Source: CAYNFR01 sp964396595 (GTDB lineage Bacteria; Bacteroidota; Bacteroidia; Chitinophagales; Saprospiraceae). Taken from it: a DNA stretch of 39,668 nt. The translations under genes were made by a program, and so were the position numbers. The stretch spans positions 1 through 39,668 of the forward strand of contig CAYNFR010000029.1 in NCBI GenBank assembly GCA_964396595.1, written 5' to 3'. Shown here piece by piece: positions 25,170-33,855 of the stretch. The notes beneath the pieces were generated by a model. The model saw only the letters and a list, made by a program, of their open reading frames with translations, made no database searches and was not told the DNA's origin. Position 1 is the stretch's first letter; the number at the start of each line of letters is the position of its first letter.

Positions 25170-28100
25170 ATGAAAGTTGTAAGCTACATCTTATTGACAT
25201 GTTTTGTTTTGACATCATTGAATGTCATAATAGCTCAAACTTCATGTTCAACTGCTTTAGAGCTGCATTGCGGCACATCTAATTGGTATCCGGCATCTAC
25301 GCACAATAATTTCACGAAGGATAATTACAATTTTTCTGCTTGCGCCAATCACAATTGGTCATACAATGGAAATGATCGCTTATTCTTTGTGAATATGGGG
25401 GCTACGCCACGAAGGCTGACGATCAGGTTATCCGGTCTATCGTCTGATCTTGACTTACTTGTTTTTAGATCATGTAATGGCAGTAAGGCACTCACTGATT
25501 GTGTCGCACTGTCAGTAAATCCTTCTACGGCCAAAGAAGAGGTGGTGATTGAGAATGCTACAGGTATTTATTACATAGCGGTTGATGGTTATGCTGCAGG
25601 CGCGGGTAGTGGATACGATCTGGATATATTGTGTGCTGATGCACCTACCCATGCCAGTTGTACTGAGGATCGAAAACTGACCTGCGGATCTTCTATCTGG
25701 GTTAATGCGTCAACGGTGAATAGGTTTGATGCGCATAGCTATAATTTATCAGCTTGTCATGCCTCAGGCGTGCCAAATTATGGAGGGAATGATCATGTTT
25801 ATCTAATCGATGTTGGTGTAGGCAAAAAGGATATTGAAATACGACTCACCGACCTGGCAGCTAATCTGGATTTATTGATATTTAAGTCATGTGGCGGCAG
25901 CAAGTTTTCTAACTGTGTAGCTACGAGCAGAAATACAGGCAAAGCTAGTGAGACCATAAAGTTGACGGATGCAGTGGGATTTTATTATCTAGTCGTTGAT
26001 GGCGCTACTCCTTCGGATAGATCCGGTTATGAACTAACCGTCAGATGTAATACGAATACACATGCCGGGTATTCTTGCAGGGACGCACAGCCTTTACATT
26101 GCGGTGATCGCAAATGGGTAAATGCCTCTCATTCTAACCGTCTCAATGCCAGTAACTATGATTTTGCGAATTGTGTACATCACGCATTCTCTTATGAGGG
26201 AAATGATCATTTATATAGAGTATCAACCGGACCGGGTACGAAGAATGTAACTATCACGATGTCTGGCCTCACAGCTGATTTGGATTTGCTATTATTCCGC
26301 AATTGTTCTGAATCCTGGGGTAAACTCACTCTAACACCGTGTGTCAATTATAGCATTAAATCAGGCAACACAACTGAAGTGCTGACGATACATAATGCTA
26401 CAGGTGATTATTATCTCGCGGTTGACGGTTTTACTACCGGTGTTAAGTCCGGATATGAATTGCGTATGGATTGCCATACAGCACCCGACATTGATTGTTT
26501 TAAAGCGACGCCACTTAAGTGTGGGGACACTAAATGGGTTCATGCCCCGACAACCAATCAGCTAGATGATAGTGTCTATGATTTATCAGGATGCACCGGA
26601 TGGGCTAAGAACTACAAAGGTGCTGACCATTTGTACAAAATTGATCTCGGTTCAGACAAGAGAGATATAAAGATTATGTTAAGTGATCTAAGAGCTGATA
26701 TGGATCTATTGTTGTTCCAAAGCTGTGAAACCAGTTGGAACAAGACCAAATTAACGCGTTGTATGGCCATGAGTAATCGATCCGGAACGAGCAATGAAGT
26801 CATAGAACTTTTTGATGTTTCCGGAACATATTATCTTGCTGTAGACAGCAATGATCCTTGGGCGAAGACCGGATATGAGATTAAATTAATATGTACAACT
26901 CCCCGTCAACAAGCGGATTGCCATCACGCACTACCTCTTAAATGTGGTGACCGCAAATGGGTTCATGCCCCTACATCCAATTCATTTGATCTGCACAACA
27001 TCGACATCAGCGGATGTGGAACTTCATCTCATGGTTACAAAGGAAATGATCATTTATATAAACTGGATGTAGGTAATCACCCTACGACATTAAGGATTAA
27101 GCTATCTGACCTCTCGGCCAATCTCGATATGTTCTTGTTTAGTAGCTGCGGCTGGCATAGTAGTCACAGTAAATTGTTAAAGAGCTGTGTGGCCTCTTCA
27201 AGAAAATCTGGTCGTAGCGCTGAATTTATCGAATTACACAATGCAAAAGGGGTGTATTATCTGCTTATTGATGCCGATGATCCGTGGGATAAGAGTGGTT
27301 ACGAGCTCTCCGTGGATTGTCATCATGTCCCCGCATACGATTGTAATCACGCTGTAACATTAAGGTGTGGCGATAATAAATGGTTTGCGGCTCCCACTGC
27401 AAGTAATCTGGATAAAGCTAACTATGATTTAAGTAAGTGTACGCACAATCCAAAGAATTATGCCGGCATGGAACATTTCTATAAAATTGATGTCGGAAAT
27501 ACCAAGAAGAAATTACAGATTAAAATGTCCGGTCTTTCAGCCGACATGGATCTCTTGCTATTTAAGACATGTTCTACAAGTGGGTCAAAGGTTCGTCTGC
27601 AAGATTGTGTGGGGTTGAGTGCGAGATCGGGTAATAGCGAAGAAGTAATCGAACTAGATGATGCTTCGGGTTGGTATTATCTTGTAGTAGAATCTGGCCA
27701 CGATTGGCACAAGTCAGGATATGATTTAACAATCAAATGTGTTGATGAACCTGCATTCAGTTGTGCTCAGGCATTGCCCTTACATTGCGGTGCTCGCAAA
27801 TGGGTACAAGCACCGACCCGTAATAATTTAACGGGTGATAATTATAATTTCTCAGCTTGTTTAAATAATAAACCCACCTACTCTGGAAATGATCATTTGT
27901 ACAGAATAGATGTCGGAAACCATAAGCGCACTTTAAAAATTAGACTGACGGATTTACAAGCCAATCTTGATTTATTGGTATTTAAATCCTGTACCCAAAA
28001 CGCACATAAAGTACAGCTGGGTAGTTGCGCCGCCGTATCCAATAAATCAGGCAAAAATAGTGAAGAAGTAATAATAAAAGATGCCACAGGAACTTATTAT

Positions 28101-29783
28101 ATCGTCGTGGATTCTCCTGATCCATGGGTTAATTCAGGTTACGAGATAGCAGTGGACTGTATAGAAGAGAAGCCTGTTGTTGATTGTAACTCGGCGATAG
28201 CCTTAAGCTGTGGTACTGACAAGTGGTTCGAGTCTCCCAAGCACAATTCACTTAGTATTTCGAATTACGATCTATCCGGTTGCTTTAATAGCAGTTATTC
28301 CTATAATGGTTTTGACCACTTGTACTTGATAAAAGCACCGGCAGGTAAGAAAACGTTGAAGATTGTTATGACAGGTTTAAGTGCCGATTTTGATATATTG
28401 CTATTTAAGAAATGTACAAACTCAGGTGGAAAAGCGTTTTTTGGGCAATGTTCCGGATATAGTAAGAACTTAAATAGAGCCGATGAGACTATAGAGGTCA
28501 AAGATGCCGAAGGAGAATATTATCTAGTGATTGATTCGGCAGATCCATGGGCTGTTTCTTCATATCGATTAAAAATAAGTTGTGAGGAGCCATCCACTTC
28601 TGACCCTGATCCTATAGATCCTGATGAGCCTGTAGATTCAGATCCAACGAATCCTACTGACTTTGTCCTGACATGTGGAAATTCTGTATCCGGCACGACG
28701 AGAGGCGCTACGAGTGAGTTTTCGAGAGCGGATATACTGGGTTGTTTTGATACTGAGTTGAATTTTAATGGCCCGGATAAATTGATTGCGTTTGAAAAGA
28801 CAAGCGCAGATGATATTATCATGTTGACCATGACACAAGATGGCGGCAATCTTTCTCTTTTTATACTCAATGAAGATTTTAGCCCCGCACATATTCGTTG
28901 TAAGGGTTGGAATTATAATACATCCAAGCAAGTCAATAATGCCGTTGCTGTCGGCGAAGTATTTACAGATGCAGATGATCCACTGCCGATAGGGAGGTAT
29001 TACGCACTGATTGAGGGTTTTGCAGAGAATGTTGCAGCAGATTTTGTACTTTCTTTAGCCTGCGGTATTGACTGCTCTGAGGCACAATCTTTATCATGTG
29101 TTTCTTTGCTATCAGGTGAGTCTAGTGCTCATCAGCCCGACAATCATTCGATGTATTTCAATGAAGATGAGAAGTTGCTGGTAGGGTATAGTGGAGGAGA
29201 AAAAATTTACACATTCACCATTAATCAAGAGTCGGAAGTGTTGATTACCATGACCAATCTCACAGAGGATTTAGACATGTTCTTAGTGCAAGGTGATTGT
29301 ATTGATGGGGAGATAATTAAATCTAGTATAAATATTGCGATTAACGATGAACGCATCTCTACGACGGTAAGTCCGGGAGACTATATATTAATCATAGATG
29401 GATGGCATGATAGTGAATCATCATATGATCTCTATATCGAATTTTGTGATCCTTCCGGAGCAGCAAGAGAGGAAGTTGCCACAGCGCGCTCCTTTGAACG
29501 AGCTCATTCTGAAGATCATGCTATCGTTGAAAGTGTCATGATGATTCCCAACCCTTTTAGCGATAATCTTCGTATAGAGCTTAGCTCATCTAAGGATCAA
29601 CAGATTTCACTTGTTTTTTATGGCGCGGATGGTAGGGAGATTTCTAGACGTCAGCGCATGGTAAATGCAGGGCTGAATAACATCTTGATGGATAGTGGTG
29701 AATTCTCAGATTATAAGGGCTTGTTGATATATGATGTTATTATGTCAGATTCGCGCTTCCATGGAAAGATAATAAAGTACTAA
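25170..29783 (+). CDS. Giant secreted PPC-like repeat protein with T9SS sorting domain
   Basis: This is a 1537-residue exported protein. The signal peptide is 1-22 (ending VIIAQ). Eight tandem units of 138-141 residues begin at Cys 26, 164, 303, 443, 584, 725, 865 and 1006. Each resembles a bacterial pre-peptidase C-terminal (PPC) beta-sandwich: GNDHLY, then L-x-A-D-L-D-L-L-L-F, then YYLVVD and SGYEL. Each carries six conserved cysteines. A Pro/Asp linker follows near 1143-1165, then two degenerate units (about 1166-1300 and 1300-1440). Residues 1457-1537 form a type A T9SS sorting domain (IPNPFSDNLRIEL). There is no catalytic domain, so an adhesive or carbohydrate-binding surface role is the best inference. 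It stands alone, with its own terminator. Confidence 0.9.
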   Translation: MKVVSYILLTCFVLTSLNVIIAQTSCSTALELHCGTSNWYPASTHNNFTKDNYNFSACANHNWSYNGNDRLFFVNMGATPRRLTIRLSGLSSDLDLLVFRSCNGSKALTDCVALSVNPSTAKEEVVIENATGIYYIAVDGYAAGAGSGYDLDILCADAPTHASCTEDRKLTCGSSIWVNASTVNRFDAHSYNLSACHASGVPNYGGNDHVYLIDVGVGKKDIEIRLTDLAANLDLLIFKSCGGSKFSNCVATSRNTGKASETIKLTDAVGFYYLVVDGATPSDRSGYELTVRCNTNTHAGYSCRDAQPLHCGDRKWVNASHSNRLNASNYDFANCVHHAFSYEGNDHLYRVSTGPGTKNVTITMSGLTADLDLLLFRNCSESWGKLTLTPCVNYSIKSGNTTEVLTIHNATGDYYLAVDGFTTGVKSGYELRMDCHTAPDIDCFKATPLKCGDTKWVHAPTTNQLDDSVYDLSGCTGWAKNYKGADHLYKIDLGSDKRDIKIMLSDLRADMDLLLFQSCETSWNKTKLTRCMAMSNRSGTSNEVIELFDVSGTYYLAVDSNDPWAKTGYEIKLICTTPRQQADCHHALPLKCGDRKWVHAPTSNSFDLHNIDISGCGTSSHGYKGNDHLYKLDVGNHPTTLRIKLSDLSANLDMFLFSSCGWHSSHSKLLKSCVASSRKSGRSAEFIELHNAKGVYYLLIDADDPWDKSGYELSVDCHHVPAYDCNHAVTLRCGDNKWFAAPTASNLDKANYDLSKCTHNPKNYAGMEHFYKIDVGNTKKKLQIKMSGLSADMDLLLFKTCSTSGSKVRLQDCVGLSARSGNSEEVIELDDASGWYYLVVESGHDWHKSGYDLTIKCVDEPAFSCAQALPLHCGARKWVQAPTRNNLTGDNYNFSACLNNKPTYSGNDHLYRIDVGNHKRTLKIRLTDLQANLDLLVFKSCTQNAHKVQLGSCAAVSNKSGKNSEEVIIKDATGTYYIVVDSPDPWVNSGYEIAVDCIEEKPVVDCNSAIALSCGTDKWFESPKHNSLSISNYDLSGCFNSSYSYNGFDHLYLIKAPAGKKTLKIVMTGLSADFDILLFKKCTNSGGKAFFGQCSGYSKNLNRADETIEVKDAEGEYYLVIDSADPWAVSSYRLKISCEEPSTSDPDPIDPDEPVDSDPTNPTDFVLTCGNSVSGTTRGATSEFSRADILGCFDTELNFNGPDKLIAFEKTSADDIIMLTMTQDGGNLSLFILNEDFSPAHIRCKGWNYNTSKQVNNAVAVGEVFTDADDPLPIGRYYALIEGFAENVAADFVLSLACGIDCSEAQSLSCVSLLSGESSAHQPDNHSMYFNEDEKLLVGYSGGEKIYTFTINQESEVLITMTNLTEDLDMFLVQGDCIDGEIIKSSINIAINDERISTTVSPGDYILIIDGWHDSESSYDLYIEFCDPSGAAREEVATARSFERAHSEDHAIVESVMMIPNPFSDNLRIELSSSKDQQISLVFYGADGREISRRQRMVNAGLNNILMDSGEFSDYKGLLIYDVIMSDSRFHGKIIKY
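25245..28590 (+). repeat. Eight tandem coding repeats of about 420 bases
   Basis: Units start at 25245, 25659, 26076, 26496, 26919, 27342, 27762 and 28185 (first cysteine codon of each) and the last ends near 28590. At DNA level they are diverged, with no long identical stretches, so the duplication is old or under strong divergence. At protein level each has the order C-x7-C-G, S-x-C, F-x-S/N-C, x-x-C-V/A-x-S, and a final C before the next linker. Confidence 0.88.
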
Positions 29784-29810
29784 TTCATCTCCATATCGAT
29801 AGAAAATGAG

Positions 29811-29853
29811 GGCTAAATCCAGAAATAATAAAAGCTGGGATTTAGCCTTTTTT
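29811..29853 (+). terminator. Rho-independent terminator of the repeat-protein gene
   Basis: GGCTAAATCC (29811-29820) pairs perfectly with GGATTTAGCC (29838-29847), a ten-bp stem with a 17-base loop, followed by six T (29848-29853). It lies 28 bases after the stop, directly before the end of the convergent regulator gene. Confidence 0.92.
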
Positions 29854-29857
29854 CTGT

Positions 29858-30568
29858 CTACAACGAAAATTCATAGTTTAGCTCTTGACTCAGAAGAGCG
29901 TATTTCTTTTTGTCGAAGCGATAAAGGAACGCACCTTTTTTAGATGTAGTGTAATCTTTCTGAGCTAGTTTTTTGAGAATATTCAGGCTTAGTATTTTTT
30001 TTCTAAAATTGCGCCCATCGAGTTCCTTTTGGAAGATAGCTTCATAGACGGATTGAAGTTGTGGGATGGTAAAATTCTTTGGTAGTAGTTCAAAACCTAT
30101 TGGTTGGCGTTTGGCCAATTCTCGAAGTTCATGCATGGCGTCATTGACCATGGTGTGATGATCTAAGATTAACTCTGGTAGGTCGCTAATACTAAACCAA
30201 CTAGCTTGATATTGATAGGTAATATGGAGTTTGGTAACATCTAGTTTAATCAATGCGTATAGTGCTGTTGAAATTACCCTTCCACCTGGATCTCGAGATG
30301 GATCACTGTAGGTTTTTAGTTGGTTAAGATATATGTCATGCAATCCCGTATAATTATGAAGAACATCACGCGCAGTTTGTTCTATGGTCTGTTTATCATC
30401 AACAAAACTTCCAACTAAAGACCACCTATCCTTCAGTGGTTCTATTAACCTTTTAAATAACAACACTTTGATCTCGGTCATATCAAATCCGAATATGATG
30501 CAATCAACAGCGACTAGATTCTTAGGCGCATGGGCGTACAGAGTCCCTTCATTCTTTAGATTTGACAT
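29858..30568 (-). CDS. NrtR/AraR-type transcriptional regulator with degenerate Nudix domain
   Basis: This is a 236-residue protein with an N-terminal Nudix fold (about 15-150) and a C-terminal winged helix-turn-helix (about 155-236, with NFTIPQLQSVYEAIFQKEL and GRNFRKKIL). This is the layout of NrtR regulators and of the Bacteroides arabinose regulator AraR (BT0354). The Nudix box region (53-76) starts G-S-F-V-D-D, but the catalytic acidic positions read R67-D-V-L-H-N72 rather than RExxEE. Hydrolysis is therefore unlikely, and the domain probably senses a sugar or nucleotide-sugar ligand. It is divergent from susC, with 119 bases between the starts, so it most likely controls that operon. 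Confidence 0.9.
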   Translation of the reverse strand: MSNLKNEGTLYAHAPKNLVAVDCIIFGFDMTEIKVLLFKRLIEPLKDRWSLVGSFVDDKQTIEQTARDVLHNYTGLHDIYLNQLKTYSDPSRDPGGRVISTALYALIKLDVTKLHITYQYQASWFSISDLPELILDHHTMVNDAMHELRELAKRQPIGFELLPKNFTIPQLQSVYEAIFQKELDGRNFRKKILSLNILKKLAQKDYTTSKKGAFLYRFDKKKYALLSQELNYEFSL

Positions 30569-30620
30569 TGGTTAAATGTTTTTTTTACGTTTATTTATTA
30601 CATGTATAGAATAATATTCG

Positions 30621-30628
30621 CAAAAATA
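30621..30628 (-). promoter_or_regulatory. Predicted -7 box for the Nudix-type regulator gene
   Basis: The minus strand reads TATTTTTG followed by CGA, an exact TAnnTTTG match, about 53 bases upstream of the regulator ATG at 30568. No TTG is found at the usual upstream distance. Confidence 0.4.
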
Positions 30629-30642
30629 TCTAGATTCACGCC

Positions 30643-30655
30643 GATTATGTTAATC
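30643..30655. promoter_or_regulatory. Candidate operator dyad upstream of susC
   Basis: GATTA-TGT-TAATC is a perfect five-bp dyad with a three-base centre, 33 bases before the susC ATG, in the divergent gap with the regulator gene. TACATGTA at 30599-30606 is a second small palindrome nearer the regulator. Either could be the regulator's site; neither is long enough to be convincing alone. Confidence 0.3.
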
Positions 30656-30687
30656 TTTCACCTATTCTTTATCATTAAAACTGTCGT

Positions 30688-33600
30688 ATGAAAAAACTTA
30701 GGAACTTATTGTTTATGCTCACAAGTTTGTTTTGGGTGGCTGCTACCTCCGCCCAAATGGTGAGCGGGACGGTCACTGACGCCACTTCAGGAGTCGCATT
30801 GATCGGTGTCAATGTACTTGTAAAAGGTAGTACAATCGGAACTGTTACTGATTTCGATGGTCGTTATGATTTATCAGCCCAGCAAGGAGATGTGTTGATA
30901 TTTTCATACACCGGCTATACAACTCAAGAGCTTACGGTTGGTACTTCTAACGTCATTGATATTTTGCTTCAGGAAGGGGAGCAGCTTAGTGAGGTAGTCG
31001 TAGTAGCTTATGGCGTACAGAAAAAAGCTACCCTTACCGGCGCTGTAGCGGCTATTCAAGGGAAAGATTTAGTGCAATCACCCGCTGTGAACATGTCTAA
31101 TGCTCTTGCGGGTCGTTTACCGGGATTGGTGGCTATTCAGCCTAGTGGTGAGCCAGGCGCTGATGGTGCTAGAATTACGATCAGAGGTACTAATACACTT
31201 GGTAACAGTAGTCCTTTAATAGTGATTGATGGAATACCTGATCGAGATGGTGGTCTAGGTCGCCTCAATCCGCAAGATATTGAATCTATTTCTGTACTCA
31301 AAGATGCATCTGCAGCAATCTATGGTGCAAGAGCTGCAAATGGTGCCATCCTTATCACCACTAAGAGAGGTAAAAGTGGCAAGCCAACGATCTCTTACGA
31401 TTTCAATCAAGGTTGGTCACAGCCTACTAGAATTCCGCAGATGTCTAGCGCGACAGAATATGCGCAGATAATGAATGAATTGCCCATTTATAGGAATATT
31501 CCCGTGAATGAATGGCAAGCAGCATCCAATGCTATATCAACTACGGGAAGATATCAGTCACCAACTCCTGGTGTTAGCGCACTGAGTGCAAATTATAGCC
31601 CGGATGCCATCAGAAAGCACGGGGATGGTTCTGATCCATGGGGATTTCCTGATACTGACTGGTTTGGGGATGTGTTTAAGACTTGGTCACCTCAAGTTCG
31701 CCACAACCTGACCATGTCGGGAGGTAGTGAAAACATTACCTATTTTACATCATTAAACTATATCGATCAAGACGCTTATTATAAGAACTCTGCGACACGA
31801 TTTCAGCAATATAGCTTGAGAGCCAATGTTGATGCTAAAGTTACCGAACACATCAAGGCGAATCTGGGTATTCTGATAAGAAGAGAGGACAGAAACTATC
31901 CAACTGAAAGTGCCGGAGGTATATTCAGAATGTTAATGAGAGGTCGTCCCACCGAGCCTGCAATCTGGCCTAATGGTCTTCCGGGGCCAGACATTGAAAA
32001 TGGTCAGAACCCTGTTGTAATTACGACTAATGCAACGGGATTTGTCGATAGCCCTAGAGATTTTACGCAGTTAAATGGAGGTATAGACATCACGAATCCT
32101 TGGATTTCTGGTTTGAAACTAAGTTTGTCTGCAGCTATTGATAAGAGCAATGAAAATACTAAAACTTGGCAGACACCATGGACATTATATCGCTGGGATG
32201 GTATTTCGTTTGAAGCAGATGGGGTTACACCGATGTTGAGTGGATCAATAAGATCTGTTGTAAAAGACCCACAATTAAGAATACAGAATTCTAATGTCCT
32301 TAATACCAACTTAACTGCATTACTTACTTATGACACGAAGATTGGCAATGATCATACACTTAGTGCATTAGCAGGTGTGACACGCGAAGAATTTTCTGGA
32401 TCAAATTTCTTTGCTTTTAGAAGAAACTTCATTTCAGCGGCAGTAGACCAATTATTTGCCGGAGGCGCATTGCAGCAGAATACGGGTGGTAGTGCTTATG
32501 AGAGAGCCCGTCTAGGTTATTATGGTCGTGTTAACTACAACTTCCAAGAGAAGTATTTGGCGGAATTCATCTGGCGTTATGACGGATCGTATATATTCCC
32601 TCAATCCGGTAGATTTGGTTTCTTCCCGGGGCTATCCTTGGGATGGAATATTACTAGCGAAGACTGGTTTAAAGTTCCCTCTCTAGATCGTCTTAAATTA
32701 AGAGCTTCTTATGGTCAGATGGGTAATGATCAAGTATTCTTTGGAGGAAGGTTACAAGAGTTTGCCTTCTTATCAACATTCGGATTTGGTCAGTACCCTA
32801 TAGATGGTAATGTAGAAAATACACTCAGAGAAACCATCCTTGCTAACCCCAATTTTACTTGGGAAAGAGCCAATAATTACAACCTTGGCGTAGATGGTAC
32901 GATAGGGGGGAATATTGACTTTACATTCGAATATTTCTATAACAAACGTGATCAAATCCTTATTCAGAAAACAGGATCTACCCCTGCATCTTCTGGTATT
33001 AGTGCACTTTTACCACCGGTTAATGAAGGAAGAGTGGACAATAGAGGATTTGAGTTTCAAGTACTATATAATAATAACAAGGGTGCAGTACGCTGGAGTG
33101 CAGGTATTAATGGAGGTTATGCACAGAATAAGGTGGTTTTCATGGATGAAGTTCCCGGTGCACCTGATTACCAGAGAATGGAAGGAAGACCTATCAACGC
33201 ATTCTTAGTTTATGAATCTGACGGTGTCTTCCGTGATCAAGCAGAGATAGAAGCCAATAGATTGGATTATAGTGCTGTGACGGGCAGACTCATCCCAGGT
33301 GATATGAAATTTAGAGATGTTAATGGTGATGGTAAAATTGACGCTGATGACGCGACAAGGTTAAACCAAAATACCACTCCTACGTTTAACTTCGGTGCTA
33401 CATTCAATCTTATGTATAAGAATTTTGATTTAGCTGTATTGCTACAAGGGGCTACAGGTGCTGCTATCAGGCTTCAGACAGAGTCCGGTGACATTGGTAA
33501 TTTCCTTCAGTGGAGTTTTCAAAACCGATGGAGCATTGCTAATCCGAGTAGTGAGCATCCTAGACTTGCCAGTAGAGGTGACACTTACTTCACTGGTGGC

Positions 33601-33852
33601 CCTTATGGTAACAACACATATTATTTATTTAGCAAAGACTATATCCGTTTGAAAAACTTAGAGCTCGGTTACACTATCAAGACTGGGGCTTTAAAGAAAG
33701 CCGGGATAGGTAATGCGCGTGTTTATTTGAATGGTTTTAACTTGTTAACTTTTGACAAACACGGGTTATTTGATCCTGAAACTGATAGTCAATCAGGTGT
33801 GTTTTATCCTCAATCAAGAGTAATTAATACAGGCATTAGTATAACATTCTAA
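30688..33852 (+). CDS. susC: SusC/RagA-type TonB-dependent outer-membrane glycan transporter
   Basis: This is a 1054-residue protein of typical SusC length. The signal peptide is 1-23 (ending TSAQ). A carboxypeptidase-regulatory-like domain spans about 25-105 (GTVTDATSGVALIGVNVLVKG, TVTDFDGRYDL). A TonB-box-like stretch is SEVVVVAYG near 112-120. The plug carries NALAGRLPGLV, ITIRGTNTLG, PLIVIDGIP and the SusC signature SVLKDASAAIYGARAANG. The remainder is the 22-strand barrel. It imports oligosaccharides or other ligands captured by its SusD lid. SusD starts three bases after the stop. No glycoside hydrolase gene is visible in the window, so the substrate is open. Confidence 0.97.
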   Translation: MKKLRNLLFMLTSLFWVAATSAQMVSGTVTDATSGVALIGVNVLVKGSTIGTVTDFDGRYDLSAQQGDVLIFSYTGYTTQELTVGTSNVIDILLQEGEQLSEVVVVAYGVQKKATLTGAVAAIQGKDLVQSPAVNMSNALAGRLPGLVAIQPSGEPGADGARITIRGTNTLGNSSPLIVIDGIPDRDGGLGRLNPQDIESISVLKDASAAIYGARAANGAILITTKRGKSGKPTISYDFNQGWSQPTRIPQMSSATEYAQIMNELPIYRNIPVNEWQAASNAISTTGRYQSPTPGVSALSANYSPDAIRKHGDGSDPWGFPDTDWFGDVFKTWSPQVRHNLTMSGGSENITYFTSLNYIDQDAYYKNSATRFQQYSLRANVDAKVTEHIKANLGILIRREDRNYPTESAGGIFRMLMRGRPTEPAIWPNGLPGPDIENGQNPVVITTNATGFVDSPRDFTQLNGGIDITNPWISGLKLSLSAAIDKSNENTKTWQTPWTLYRWDGISFEADGVTPMLSGSIRSVVKDPQLRIQNSNVLNTNLTALLTYDTKIGNDHTLSALAGVTREEFSGSNFFAFRRNFISAAVDQLFAGGALQQNTGGSAYERARLGYYGRVNYNFQEKYLAEFIWRYDGSYIFPQSGRFGFFPGLSLGWNITSEDWFKVPSLDRLKLRASYGQMGNDQVFFGGRLQEFAFLSTFGFGQYPIDGNVENTLRETILANPNFTWERANNYNLGVDGTIGGNIDFTFEYFYNKRDQILIQKTGSTPASSGISALLPPVNEGRVDNRGFEFQVLYNNNKGAVRWSAGINGGYAQNKVVFMDEVPGAPDYQRMEGRPINAFLVYESDGVFRDQAEIEANRLDYSAVTGRLIPGDMKFRDVNGDGKIDADDATRLNQNTTPTFNFGATFNLMYKNFDLAVLLQGATGAAIRLQTESGDIGNFLQWSFQNRWSIANPSSEHPRLASRGDTYFTGGPYGNNTYYLFSKDYIRLKNLELGYTIKTGALKKAGIGNARVYLNGFNLLTFDKHGLFDPETDSQSGVFYPQSRVINTGISITF

Positions 33853-33855
33853 AAA

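Noticed and set aside
25245..28590. Possible CRISPR array or recent DNA amplification
   Set aside because: The periodicity of about 420 bases is in-frame coding repeat structure with diverged DNA, not short identical direct repeats.
28520..28931. Open frames of 116 and 97 residues on the minus strand inside the repeat-protein gene
   Set aside because: They mirror the Asp/Pro-rich linker and degenerate repeats and show no protein features of their own.
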